NCBI GenBank assembly: GCA_035531675.1
Contig: DATKSL010000033.1
Coordinates: 163,552-227,551, forward strand
Reading direction: 5' to 3'
Length of the DNA: 64,000 bases
DNA from: JAJPIG01 sp035531675
GTDB lineage: Bacteria > Desulfobacterota > Binatia > Binatales > Binataceae
Part shown: one piece after another, positions 34,551-42,877 of the stretch
Layout: every line of letters begins with the position of its first letter
How positions within the stretch are numbered: position 1 is the stretch's first letter
Notes under the pieces: model-generated
The model's database searches: none
What the model was told of the DNA's origin: nothing
What the model saw: the letters and a program-made list of their open reading frames with translations, nothing else
Made by a program: the position numbers and the translations under genes

Positions 34551-35075
34551 ATGGCCAGACAAGTGCGACGGATCGTCACCGGTCATAACGCACAGGGGCG
34601 CTCGATAATCGTCGCGGATGAAAAACTCCCCGCGCATCCCGCCGCTGACGCTCCGCTGCGGGTCGGGCTATGGCTGACCGACCGCGCCCCGGCCTCGAAC
34701 CGCGGCAACGAAAATCCCGTGCCGGACGGCGTGATCGATAAGACTCCGCCGCAGCATCGCGGCGGCAGTGTCTTCCGTATCGTCGAATTTCCTCCCGACA
34801 AGGGGCGCCGCCCGCAAAGCCCTGAAGAGATGATGAAGCGCGATATGGAGGTCACGCCGGAGCGGACCGCGCGTCATCCCGGGTTCCATCGCACCAATAC
34901 GGTCGATTACGCGCTCTGTCTCGAGGGTGAAATCTGGGCGCTGCTCGATGAGGGTGAGACGCTGATGTGCGCGGGCGACGTCATGATTCAGCGCGGCACC
35001 TACCATGCCTGGTCGAATCGCAGTGAGCGGCCGGCGGTGGTGGCCTTCGTTCTGATCGATGCCGACCCGGCATGA
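34551..35075 (+). CDS. Cupin domain protein
   Basis: A 174-residue protein with one C-terminal cupin barrel (about 95-170). Motif 1 runs HPGFHRTNTVDYALCLEGE and motif 2 GDVMIQRGTYHAWSN, carrying the metal-binding histidines and glutamate. The N-terminal 90 residues (RRIVTGHNAQGRSIIVADEK) are typical of a cupin subgroup often found beside aromatic and terpenoid degradation genes. GGAGGAAA before the ATG at 34551 sets the start. It is followed on the same strand by the esterase. The reaction is unknown. Confidence 0.85.
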   Translation: MARQVRRIVTGHNAQGRSIIVADEKLPAHPAADAPLRVGLWLTDRAPASNRGNENPVPDGVIDKTPPQHRGGSVFRIVEFPPDKGRRPQSPEEMMKRDMEVTPERTARHPGFHRTNTVDYALCLEGEIWALLDEGETLMCAGDVMIQRGTYHAWSNRSERPAVVAFVLIDADPA

Positions 35076-35196
35076 TCGGCAGAGCGGCGCGCAGGTCGAT
35101 TATCTACCAGTCTCGCGACGGTGATGAGCCGGCCCGGCGCCGCAGGATAGCCTCATCGCTCGCCGGTCGACTTTCAGGAAGCTGACGCTCGCCGCG

Positions 35197-36255
35197 TTGG
35201 CGATCGTCGTTGCGCTCGCCGGCGGCGGTATCGCAGCGGCCGCGCAAGTTCAGGCTTGCGGCCCGTTTGGAGATCCTCCCGCCGGGCTGATCGGCGCGGT
35301 CAAGCCGGATTGCGGGAGCGGCGAGTTGCTGGGGCCGTGGCAGGACGGCGACGGCACCGATCGCTACGCCTGTCTCTACGCTTCGCCATCGGCCGGCGCA
35401 CATCGCAAGCTGCCCCTGCTGGTCTACCTCCATCCTTCTCTATTCGGGGCCAAAACGATTACGCGGACCGGGCTTTTGGACTTTCAGGAAAGCTATGAGC
35501 TGAGCAGCGATCCGCAGCGGCCCGGATTCATCGTGCTCGCGCCGCAAGGCCGCGAGATCGTCCACCATTACCCGCTGACCGACCGCACCGGTATCGGATG
35601 GGACAACTGGTATCGACAACTGAACCCGGCCGGCGCGGTCACGATTGGCGACCGCGTCTATACGGAAAACGTCGATGCGGCGACGATCGATCATTTCATC
35701 GCGCAGCAGGTGGCGAGCGGCCGGGTCGACACCGATCGCATCTACCTGACCGGCTGGTCCAACGGCGCGGCGATGGCGGTGCTCTATGCGCTCAATCGGC
35801 CCACGGTCGCGGCGGTCGCGGTCTACTCGGCGCCGGACCCGTTCGGCGCCTTCGACGATCCATGTCCGCAGCAACCGGTTGCGACCGCCCCGGCGGGCAT
35901 CGCGGAGCTTCGACTCCTCAACCCCGAGGTTCCGATCATGCACATGCACAACGCCTGCGACGTGGCCAGCCTGTGTCCCAACGGTGAGAAGCTGGCGAGC
36001 GAGCTCCGCGCCGCGAGCGTCAGCCTGCGCGATGTGATGATCGACGCATCGGGCCGGCGCGTTCACGCCTGCGTGGCATATTGCGGCGCCAATCCCGCCG
36101 CCGGTCTCAGCTTCTTACGCCATCCGTTGGGCTATTATCTTGGCCTGCGCCATCACGTGCGATGGCCCGCGCAATGGAATCGCTACCTGCTCGATTTTCT
36201 GCGCCGCTATTCGCGGCATAGTCGTTCGCGGCCGGTTACGGCTTCACCCCGGTAA
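35197..36255 (+). CDS. Secreted PHB-depolymerase-like alpha/beta hydrolase
   Basis: At least 352 residues. The alpha/beta core has nucleophile Ser188 in GWSNG, a preceding LLVYLHP oxyanion strand, and a FIVLAPQGRE segment, like the LpqC/PHB depolymerase/feruloyl-esterase group. Multiple cysteines suggest disulfides in an exported enzyme. The start is problematic: the first usable start is TTG at 35197, inside a hydrophobic signal-like stretch. The in-frame codons just upstream (from 35128, no stop) encode a basic RRSTFRKLTLAAL segment that looks like the true signal-peptide N-region, yet contain no ATG, GTG or TTG. The end overlaps the O-methyltransferase gene tail by 20 bases. Confidence 0.75.
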   Translation: MAIVVALAGGGIAAAAQVQACGPFGDPPAGLIGAVKPDCGSGELLGPWQDGDGTDRYACLYASPSAGAHRKLPLLVYLHPSLFGAKTITRTGLLDFQESYELSSDPQRPGFIVLAPQGREIVHHYPLTDRTGIGWDNWYRQLNPAGAVTIGDRVYTENVDAATIDHFIAQQVASGRVDTDRIYLTGWSNGAAMAVLYALNRPTVAAVAVYSAPDPFGAFDDPCPQQPVATAPAGIAELRLLNPEVPIMHMHNACDVASLCPNGEKLASELRAASVSLRDVMIDASGRRVHACVAYCGANPAAGLSFLRHPLGYYLGLRHHVRWPAQWNRYLLDFLRRYSRHSRSRPVTASPR

Positions 36256-37276
36256 CGATGCTCCAGTAGCCGAAGGACGGAATCACCTCGATAGCGCCGA
36301 AGCCGGCCCCCTCGAGCATCTCGCGGATCTGACGGCCGCTCAGCTGCTCGGCTCCCGGCGGCGCCGCTATCAGCATCGTGACGTTCAGCGCTGCCGCCGC
36401 GAACGGGCCGCTGAGGTCGTCATTCAAGAGCACTTCATGCACGATAATTCGGCCACCGGCCGGCAGATTCTCGAAGCTCTTGCGGGCCAGAAATCGACAC
36501 CTGTCGGCCGGCCAATCGTGGAAGATCTGCGAGTAAAAGTGCAGGTCGGCGGCCGGAAAGGGATCCTCGAAAAAATTACCCGCCTGAGTCGCGATGCGAT
36601 CGGCGACGCCCTGCTGCGCCGCAAAGTGACGAGCCAACTCGCAGACCGCCGGCTGATCCATGATGGTCGCCTTGAGATTCGGCCACACCGTCAGTGCGCC
36701 GATCGAATGCACCGCTGAACCGCCGCCGACGTCGAGCAGCATCCGATTGCGCGACAGGTCGACGCGCCGCGGCCATTCCAGCGACGGTCCGACGCTGACG
36801 CTGTGCATCGCGCGGATGAAGTTGGTCGCCTGTTCGACGTACCATTCACCGAAGGCGCCGACCGGATCGGCGAACGGCCCCTGCGGCCGGTCGGTGGTTA
36901 CGGCCTTGAGCAGCGTTTCAGGGGTGAAGACTCCGACCAGCGGTGTCCATACGTCGTACAGCCATCCAAAGTAGGTCGGACTTGAGGGCAGCAGGTAATC
37001 CTCGGCAACCTCAGTCAGCGCATAGCGCCCGTCGCGCAGGGCAATCAGGCCGAGTGAGGCGCAGATCGCAAGCACGGCCAGGGCAGGCCGCCGCGCGATG
37101 TGCTTGGTGGCGCAGACCTCGTCGAGCGTGAGCGGCTTCTCCCCGAGCAGTTCGAACAGCTTCATCTGCCGGGCGGCCAGGACCATCGGATAGCCGGCGA
37201 CGGCCATCACCACGTCCCACAGTTTGCGATCGTCGACGCGAGGTCTGGAGCCTGGCGCCGGTTCTTGCTTCGCCAT
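36236..37276 (-). CDS. SAM-dependent O-methyltransferase (acetylserotonin/hydroxyneurosporene type)
   Basis: A 346-residue methyltransferase with an N-terminal winged-helix dimerisation domain (about 15-100, AARQMKLFELLGEKPLTLDEV) and a Rossmann SAM domain with LLDVGGGSAVHSIG (about 181-194) and the late SFGYWSIVTGVKP strand. This is the plant-COMT/hydroxyneurosporene methyltransferase fold, which methylates phenolic or hydroxyl oxygens of small molecules. AGGAG upstream of the ATG at 37276 decides the start over the in-frame TTG at 37282. It lies 191 bases downstream of the MFS gene, so it may be the distal gene of the catabolic region or an independent unit. Confidence 0.88.
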   Translation of the reverse strand: MAKQEPAPGSRPRVDDRKLWDVVMAVAGYPMVLAARQMKLFELLGEKPLTLDEVCATKHIARRPALAVLAICASLGLIALRDGRYALTEVAEDYLLPSSPTYFGWLYDVWTPLVGVFTPETLLKAVTTDRPQGPFADPVGAFGEWYVEQATNFIRAMHSVSVGPSLEWPRRVDLSRNRMLLDVGGGSAVHSIGALTVWPNLKATIMDQPAVCELARHFAAQQGVADRIATQAGNFFEDPFPAADLHFYSQIFHDWPADRCRFLARKSFENLPAGGRIIVHEVLLNDDLSGPFAAAALNVTMLIAAPPGAEQLSGRQIREMLEGAGFGAIEVIPSFGYWSIVTGVKP

Positions 37277-37467
37277 CTTCAACTCCTGTTCGATGCCTGC
37301 GATCAGCTAAGCTGCCGGCCTTCGATTTTGTCAAACGCGAAGCGCTGGCAGCCGCGCGCCAGCCCAAGTTTCAGCCTGCGGGCGAGAGTGCTTTTTGCGG
37401 GAGACCGTTGCCTTGCGTCGATGGCCGAAAAGTTTCCGGACAGATTGGTTCTCTCCGGACCCAAACC

Positions 37468-38733
37468 CTAGGATGCCGAACCCGGCGCCGTGAGCGGCGA
37501 TCCTGACGCCGTCCGCCGCTGAAATCGGCCCTGTTCAATAGTCAGCGGCAGACATCCGAGGGATATCGCCGCGGCCACGATCAGCAAAACGATGAAAAGC
37601 AAAAAAGCATCTTGATAACTGTGAGTAACATCGAAAATCCGGCCGGTCACTAACGGTCCGATCGAAGCGCCGCTGGTAACGAAGAAAAATAAGATGCCCG
37701 AGATCGACCCGTAACGCTTGAGGCCCAGCGATTCGGCGGTCACCAGCGGACACAGCGCGAGCTGGGCTTCGAAGGTAAGCCCGAACAGTACCGCGAACAA
37801 CACCAACAGGGCGGGGCTTTGCGCGCCCAGCACCAAGGCGATTCCAAGCGCCTCGATGACAAAATCGATTAGCAGGGCAGTCCGGCTGCCGACGCGATCG
37901 GCCAGGACTCCGAAAGCAATCTTGCCGAGCGAAGCGCAGAGAAAAATCGCGCTCATCGTCAGCGCGGCAGTAGTGGGTTTGTAACCGAGCCCGATCAGAT
38001 TTACGATTACATGTACCACCATCGCGCCAGCGACGAAGGCATAAATGAAATAGGCAATTGCAATCAGCCAGAAGGAGCGCGTCTTCAGGGCCTCACTTAG
38101 CTCGAGACCTTCGACCGGCGCCGCTGCCTGAGCGCCGCCGTGTTGCGTTTCGGCCCGCGGCTTGCCGCGCACGACGAAAATCAACAGCGGAAGTAGAATC
38201 AGGAAAATGGGCGCCGCTACCACTTCGTAACCAAAGCGCCAGCCGCCCGCTCTGATCGCGCGATCGACGACCGGCACCAGGATCATGCCGCCAAACGAGG
38301 TCCCCATCATGGTGATTCCCATCGCCAGGCCGCGCCGCCGCTCGGCGAACCAGTTCGCCACCACCACCGAGCACGGCATCATCGTGCAGCCGCCGACGCC
38401 GATACCGAGCACCAGGTAGCAAAGAATGAAAACCGGGTATGAATTAGCCTGGCTGGCGCCGATAAATGCCAATCCGGCCAAGGCCGCGGAGACCGAAAGT
38501 ACGATCGCCGGCTCGATTCGGTCGAGCAGCCAACCGGCGAACAGTCCAGAGAAGCCGGCGGCCGATGCGGTGGCGGTGAAGGCCAGCGACAACGCAGTGC
38601 GGCTCCATCCGAAATGGTGCAAGAGGTAGGGTACGAAGATCCCGAAGCTTTCGACCGAAGCGCCGAAAACCAGGAACAACGAGATGAACAGGCTCGCAAC
38701 GACGAGCCATCCGTGCAATTCCCGTCTTGTCAT
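37468..38733 (-). CDS. MFS transporter, monocarboxylate/OFA-like
   Basis: A 421-residue 12-helix inner-membrane carrier. FGIFVPYLLHHFGWSRTALSLAFT (about 31-54), the FAGWLLDRIEPAIVLSVSA motif A-like loop and the NWFAERRRGLAMGITMMGTS segment (about 127-146) match the monocarboxylate/oxalate-formate (OFA) type. A central hydrophilic loop (about 190-215) separates the two halves. It follows the Rieske beta-subunit gene on the same strand with a 249-base gap that holds a perfect CTCGCGATCGCGAG palindrome (38767-38780), so it may have its own promoter. It is the likely importer of the acid substrate degraded by the upstream operon. Confidence 0.85.
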   Translation of the reverse strand: MTRRELHGWLVVASLFISLFLVFGASVESFGIFVPYLLHHFGWSRTALSLAFTATASAAGFSGLFAGWLLDRIEPAIVLSVSAALAGLAFIGASQANSYPVFILCYLVLGIGVGGCTMMPCSVVVANWFAERRRGLAMGITMMGTSFGGMILVPVVDRAIRAGGWRFGYEVVAAPIFLILLPLLIFVVRGKPRAETQHGGAQAAAPVEGLELSEALKTRSFWLIAIAYFIYAFVAGAMVVHVIVNLIGLGYKPTTAALTMSAIFLCASLGKIAFGVLADRVGSRTALLIDFVIEALGIALVLGAQSPALLVLFAVLFGLTFEAQLALCPLVTAESLGLKRYGSISGILFFFVTSGASIGPLVTGRIFDVTHSYQDAFLLFIVLLIVAAAISLGCLPLTIEQGRFQRRTASGSPLTAPGSAS

Positions 38734-38982
38734 ATCCGCCCCAATCGCTCGCCGCGCGAGGTGATACTCGCGATCGCGAGCGGCTCCGAGGTCTCGCTGT
38801 TAAACCTGGTACGCGGAATTGGCGAGACGTTTCCAAGAGCCCACGTAACGCCTTAGAACGGCGGCGTCAAGCGCGGCCGAAATCATACTGTCAGAAGCGG
38901 AAGACGCGGTCCGTCGCCTGGCGGGATTGGGCCGCAAACCGCCGGCGATCCAGGTCGCGATCAAGCCAGGGAGCTGACGTCG

Positions 38983-39459
38983 CTAGATCAATGGCAATTG
39001 ACTCAGCGGCTGGTTGTTGGAAATCAGGTAAACCTTCTTGAAGGCTATCCGCCAGCCATCGCCGGTCGAACGTAGACGGTATTCGCAGGAAATGGGATGA
39101 GCCTCGAGCCGGGAGTCCTTCAAAACGTAAAGCAGGACGCTGGCGCGGACCTGCAGCAGCCCTTCGGACTCATCGGCGATGGTCACGTTGCTGACGAAAT
39201 ATTTGGTTCGCGGCGGAGGCATCTGGCTGGGATTCGACGGATCGAGGCTGCGGGCCGCACGGGCCCTTAGCGCACCGAAGTTTTCATAGACGATCACCGC
39301 ATCGTCGCTGATGTCGCCGTCTTCAGCGGCGTTTGGAATCCAGTAGGCGACGTCTTCGGTCAACAGCTTCAGCCATTCGTTGAAGCGCCGCCGCTCGAGC
39401 AGCCAGGCTTCATGATACAGAAACTGCTCGATCTCATGTTGCCGCTCAAGGGTTGCCAT
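38983..39459 (-). CDS. Aromatic-ring-hydroxylating dioxygenase beta subunit
   Basis: A 158-residue cystatin/NTF2-fold protein with the beta-subunit hallmarks QHEIEQFLYHEAWLLERRRFNEWLKLLTEDVAYWIP (about 7-42) and RTKYFVSNVTI (about 84-94). It forms the structural part of an alpha3beta3 Rieske oxygenase with the alpha subunit encoded 8 bases upstream. It is the last tightly linked gene of the operon that begins at 46145. The beta subunit does not bind metal but can influence substrate choice. Confidence 0.92.
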   Translation of the reverse strand: MATLERQHEIEQFLYHEAWLLERRRFNEWLKLLTEDVAYWIPNAAEDGDISDDAVIVYENFGALRARAARSLDPSNPSQMPPPRTKYFVSNVTIADESEGLLQVRASVLLYVLKDSRLEAHPISCEYRLRSTGDGWRIAFKKVYLISNNQPLSQLPLI

Positions 39460-39467
39460 CGTCTGCG

Positions 39468-40769
39468 CTACCGATAACTCGCGCTATGGTCAGATGCGTG
39501 AGCGGCGTTAGTCGCCGGCGCGGTCATCCATCGGGCCCATTCGCGGTACTGGCCCCGGATGGCGGCCTCGCTGGTGCCATAGGATACATTCTCGCCCTGA
39601 ACGTCGACGTGCTCTTCCTCCCCGTACAGCTTGAAGGGTATCCACTCGATCGCACCGGAGCCGAGACCTTCCTGGACCCAGTTGAAGGCCTGCAGGTCGT
39701 CGACCTGCACCTCCCCGGCGGCCGACACGTGATGCGAGGTGTTATATATCAACGCGTCGTTGACGCTCTTTGAAGCGCCGACGAGTTTGCACGGGTAAGT
39801 ATTGACTATAGTATGATCGACGCTCACCGGCTTTATTACCCGGTAGTGGTTCATCCGCACATGAATCAGCAGGTTCGGATAGATTATCAAGTGTATATCG
39901 GCGTCGCGTAGTTCCTGGGCGCGCTCCGTCCCGGCACGCTTCGCCAAGGTCCGCAGGTATTCGTCGTCATAGGCGTTCATCCAGAGCGCTCCGCGTCCGC
40001 CCTGGTAATCCGCCATGCTATGCCCGTGGCCCAGAACGCGCTCGACGTAGCGCCCACCCGATCGGGCATTCAGCGGCTGATCGCCGAACTTCTCCTTCAG
40101 CATCTGCACGCCGATAGAAAGTACGCTGTGATGGAGCACGGCCGGATGATAATTGTCGGAGTAGTTCTCCACCTGCAATTTCCAGTTACCGCGATAATGG
40201 TACTGAACCGGCTTAACCGCAGCGATGGCCTGGTCCGGCGCGCGCGCGACCATCAGGTCCAGGTATCGTTTGGCGCCACCCAAATATTCTTCGAGCGACT
40301 CCCCCTCCGGAGCCAGCGAAGCGAAGATGAAGCCCTGATAGCTTTGCACCCTGGGGATCGGAACCAGGCCATGCGCCGGTAAGTCGAGGCCGCGCATATG
40401 CTCGCGCATCGGCACCCCGCGCAAGGCGCCGTCATTAGCGAAAGTCCAGCCATGGTACATGCATTTGAAGGCTTGCGTATTGCCGTAAGATTCGTGGCAG
40501 AGCAGGGCGCCGCGATGGCGGCAGACGTTATGAAAGAGACCGATGCTGCCGTCCTGCTGGCGCACCAGGAGCAGGCGCCAGCGGCTGAGCTGATCGGTCT
40601 TGAAGTCGCCGGGCCGGGGTATCTCGCTGTCATGGGCGACGAAGATCCAGCTGCGGCCGAACAGCCGTTCGAGTTCATGGGCGAAGATTGCGGGGTCGGT
40701 GTAAACGCTCTGATGAACCTCGTCATCTTTGACCAGCGTGGCCAGGTCCGTCGGAGATTCGATGCTCAT
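39468..40769 (-). CDS. Aromatic-ring-hydroxylating dioxygenase alpha subunit
   Basis: A 433-residue catalytic subunit. Rieske ligands are Cys83-x-His85 (CRHRG) and Cys103-x2-His106 (CMYHGW). The active-site iron is held by His208 and His213, with the bridging Asp205 in NYSDNYHPAVLHH all in place, and a third ligand aspartate around VDDLQAF. With its beta subunit 8 bases downstream it forms a classical dioxygenase that adds O2 across an aromatic ring to give a cis-dihydrodiol. The ferredoxin and reductase are not encoded nearby. The SDR at 44141 is the natural next enzyme, and the LigB-like enzyme could cleave the resulting catechol. The substrate is probably an aromatic acid. Confidence 0.93.
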   Translation of the reverse strand: MSIESPTDLATLVKDDEVHQSVYTDPAIFAHELERLFGRSWIFVAHDSEIPRPGDFKTDQLSRWRLLLVRQQDGSIGLFHNVCRHRGALLCHESYGNTQAFKCMYHGWTFANDGALRGVPMREHMRGLDLPAHGLVPIPRVQSYQGFIFASLAPEGESLEEYLGGAKRYLDLMVARAPDQAIAAVKPVQYHYRGNWKLQVENYSDNYHPAVLHHSVLSIGVQMLKEKFGDQPLNARSGGRYVERVLGHGHSMADYQGGRGALWMNAYDDEYLRTLAKRAGTERAQELRDADIHLIIYPNLLIHVRMNHYRVIKPVSVDHTIVNTYPCKLVGASKSVNDALIYNTSHHVSAAGEVQVDDLQAFNWVQEGLGSGAIEWIPFKLYGEEEHVDVQGENVSYGTSEAAIRGQYREWARWMTAPATNAAHASDHSASYR

Positions 40770-40806
40770 CCGTGTGCCTCCGTGCGATCCGTCTCAGCCG
40801 GCGAGG

Positions 40807-41856
40807 TTAGAGGCGATAAAGGCGCCGTGCATTGTCGCCGAGAATGCGGGCTTTGCTGGAAGCGGCGAGGTCTTCGCGCGCCTGAAACTTTCGCAGCCGA
40901 CTTGCTACTTCATCCGGAGCGATGTGTGGGTAATCGGATGCGTATAGCAACTGCGCGTCGCCGAGCGCCTCGATCGCATACGGCAGGATCATTTCGTCGG
41001 TCTCACAATGAAAAAACAACTGGCCCCCGGTCAGATACTCGCGCGGCGAGCGGGTGAGTTCCGGGGTTTCGTACGACCACTGCTCGTAGGCCTCTTCCAT
41101 ACGATCCAGGTTGAACAGCAGCCAGCCGATACCGGCCTCCATGAACGCGAAGCGAACCTCGGAAAAGCGTTCGAACACGCCGCTGAACATCATGTGCGTC
41201 ATCTGGATCATCTGGCTGGTCGGATGGCCGAGGCAGCGCGCCATGATCGCGCGGTCCATCATGTCGAGGCGATGGCCGGGGCCGCCGGCATGCACCGCGA
41301 TCATCATGTTCAACTCACGAGCGGTTGCGTAAATCGGATCGTAAAAGCGATCGCCGAGCGGCCGCTGCACGCCGGCGGAGATGAAGAAGCCGACCATGCC
41401 CTTGAGTTCGGCCGCGACCCGGCGCATCTCCTGCGCGGCCTGGCGCGGATTGATGGTGGGGATGATCGCCATGCCTTTGAGCCGCGGATTTTCGGACAGG
41501 AACTTGTGATGGAGCCAATTGTTGTAGGCTGTGGAAACGGCCGCAGCCCAGTCCTGCTCTTTGACCTGACCGATGGTCATGGCCGCGGTGGGGTAGAGCA
41601 CCGTGCCTTCCATGCCGAGCTCATCGAGCACCTGGAGCCATTGCTCCGGCTTGCCCTCTTCACCCCGGCTCGAGTTGCTACCCTCCGGATAGTTTCCGGC
41701 TATCGACAGCGCGGTTCGATTCCAGTCGTCGAAGGCCGGGAAGAAAGGCGTGTGCAGCAAGTTGGTTTTGCCGCGGAACGGATCTTCAAGGAATTTGAAG
41801 ATCTCGGTCTGGCTCTCGAAGATATGGCCGTCCGCGTCAAACATCGGCTTCCCCAT
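40807..41856 (-). CDS. Amidohydrolase 2 family (ACMSD-like) protein
   Basis: A roughly 349-residue TIM-barrel metal enzyme. The N-terminal FDADGHIFES provides the D-x-D-x-H-type first motif; GFFISAGVQRPLGDRFYDPIYATARELNMMIAVHAGG contains the central His; LLYASDYPH gives the conserved late aspartate. Members decarboxylate or hydrolyse ring-cleavage products. The start is ambiguous: ATG at 41856 lies close to the family N-terminus, while ATG at 41898 (or GTG 41901) would add 14-15 residues, and neither has a strong ribosome site. It sits between hydrolase and Rieske genes in the operon, suggesting a decarboxylation or hydrolysis step. Confidence 0.85.
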   Translation of the reverse strand: MGKPMFDADGHIFESQTEIFKFLEDPFRGKTNLLHTPFFPAFDDWNRTALSIAGNYPEGSNSSRGEEGKPEQWLQVLDELGMEGTVLYPTAAMTIGQVKEQDWAAAVSTAYNNWLHHKFLSENPRLKGMAIIPTINPRQAAQEMRRVAAELKGMVGFFISAGVQRPLGDRFYDPIYATARELNMMIAVHAGGPGHRLDMMDRAIMARCLGHPTSQMIQMTHMMFSGVFERFSEVRFAFMEAGIGWLLFNLDRMEEAYEQWSYETPELTRSPREYLTGGQLFFHCETDEMILPYAIEALGDAQLLYASDYPHIAPDEVASRLRKFQAREDLAASSKARILGDNARRLYRL

Positions 41857-41996
41857 TGACGATGCTGCCTGATGCCTCGAATACGCTTTCCGACTCATCA
41901 CTTCAAGCTGAAGCCATCATCAGCCTGGCCGGCTGCGTCATCGAAGTAATCGCGGCCGTGAGTGAGCTGCAATCGGCATGCCGTTCGCGTTGCGTT

Positions 41997-42839
41997 TCAG
42001 GACGGGAGAAATTCGCGCAGCGCGGCCAGCACTTCAGGTTCGACCAGGGAAGGAAGATGGCCGATGCCGGGGACTTCGACGAGTCGCGCATTCTTCGCCA
42101 CGCTGCACATCCGCTGAGCCGTCGCGAGCGGCAGCACCTCGCTGTCGCCGCCGCGCACGATCAGGACCGGTATGGTCAGTTGCTCGAATTGCGGCCATAG
42201 ATCGAGCTGACGAATCGGCGTCTTGCCGGGGGCGGTCCCGCGCAAAGCCGGATCGATTTTCCACGTCAGCCGCCCCGACGGTGTTGGTTTGACGCTCCAG
42301 CGCGCGGCCTCGGCCAGGATTTCGCCTCTATAGCCTGCGAGCCCGGTCATCGACGGGTTATCTCGATAGTAGCGAACCACGGCATCGAGATTTTCGAAGT
42401 CGGCAGGGGTGTCGGCGACGTTGCGGTTGATGCGCGCGGTAACCGCGGCGTCGAGACTCGGCGCGATGTCGTTCAGCACCAGCCGATCCAGCCGCTCCGG
42501 ATGGTTCGCGGCATAGAGCATCGCCAGCCGCCCGCCCATCGAGTTGCCGACCAGGCTCACCCGGCGAATCGAGAGAGCGTCGAGCAACGCCGCCAAATCT
42601 TCGACGTAGGTCGGGATGTTGTAGTCCTGCGCCGGTCCCCATTGGCTATCGCCGCGCCCTCTGACGTCAAGCGCGATAACTCGATGGCGCGGCGCGAGTT
42701 GGTGGGCCAGCGGGTCGAAGTCGTGCGCGTTGTTGGTGAGCCCGTGGAGACAGACAACGACCGGCGCCGCCGCCTCGCCGAACTCGAGATAATGAAGACG
42801 CAGTCCTCGGATCGCAATGAACTTGTCGGTGGATGTCAT
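41997..42839 (-). CDS. Alpha/beta hydrolase
   Basis: A 280-residue cytoplasmic hydrolase. Nucleophile Ser100 is in GNSMGG, the oxyanion loop is LHGLTNN (31-37), LDVRGRGDS is typical of the haloperoxidase/enol-lactonase-like group, and the acid and histidine lie in VRGGDSEV and PGIGHLPSL. The ATG at 42839 is used; the frame extends to 42872 without a better site. It lies within the operon, 38 bases after the one-component Rieske gene, and could hydrolyse a lactone, ester or meta-cleavage product. Confidence 0.87.
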   Translation of the reverse strand: MTSTDKFIAIRGLRLHYLEFGEAAAPVVVCLHGLTNNAHDFDPLAHQLAPRHRVIALDVRGRGDSQWGPAQDYNIPTYVEDLAALLDALSIRRVSLVGNSMGGRLAMLYAANHPERLDRLVLNDIAPSLDAAVTARINRNVADTPADFENLDAVVRYYRDNPSMTGLAGYRGEILAEAARWSVKPTPSGRLTWKIDPALRGTAPGKTPIRQLDLWPQFEQLTIPVLIVRGGDSEVLPLATAQRMCSVAKNARLVEVPGIGHLPSLVEPEVLAALREFLPS

Positions 42840-42877
42840 ATCGTTCGAATCGTCTCTCGATTTCGCGCGCAAATTCG

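Noticed and set aside
38767..38780. Perfect 14-bp palindrome CTCGCGATCGCGAG before the MFS gene
   Set aside because: The whole window is rich in CGATCG-type words, so one such palindrome may be chance; kept only as a comment in the MFS entry.
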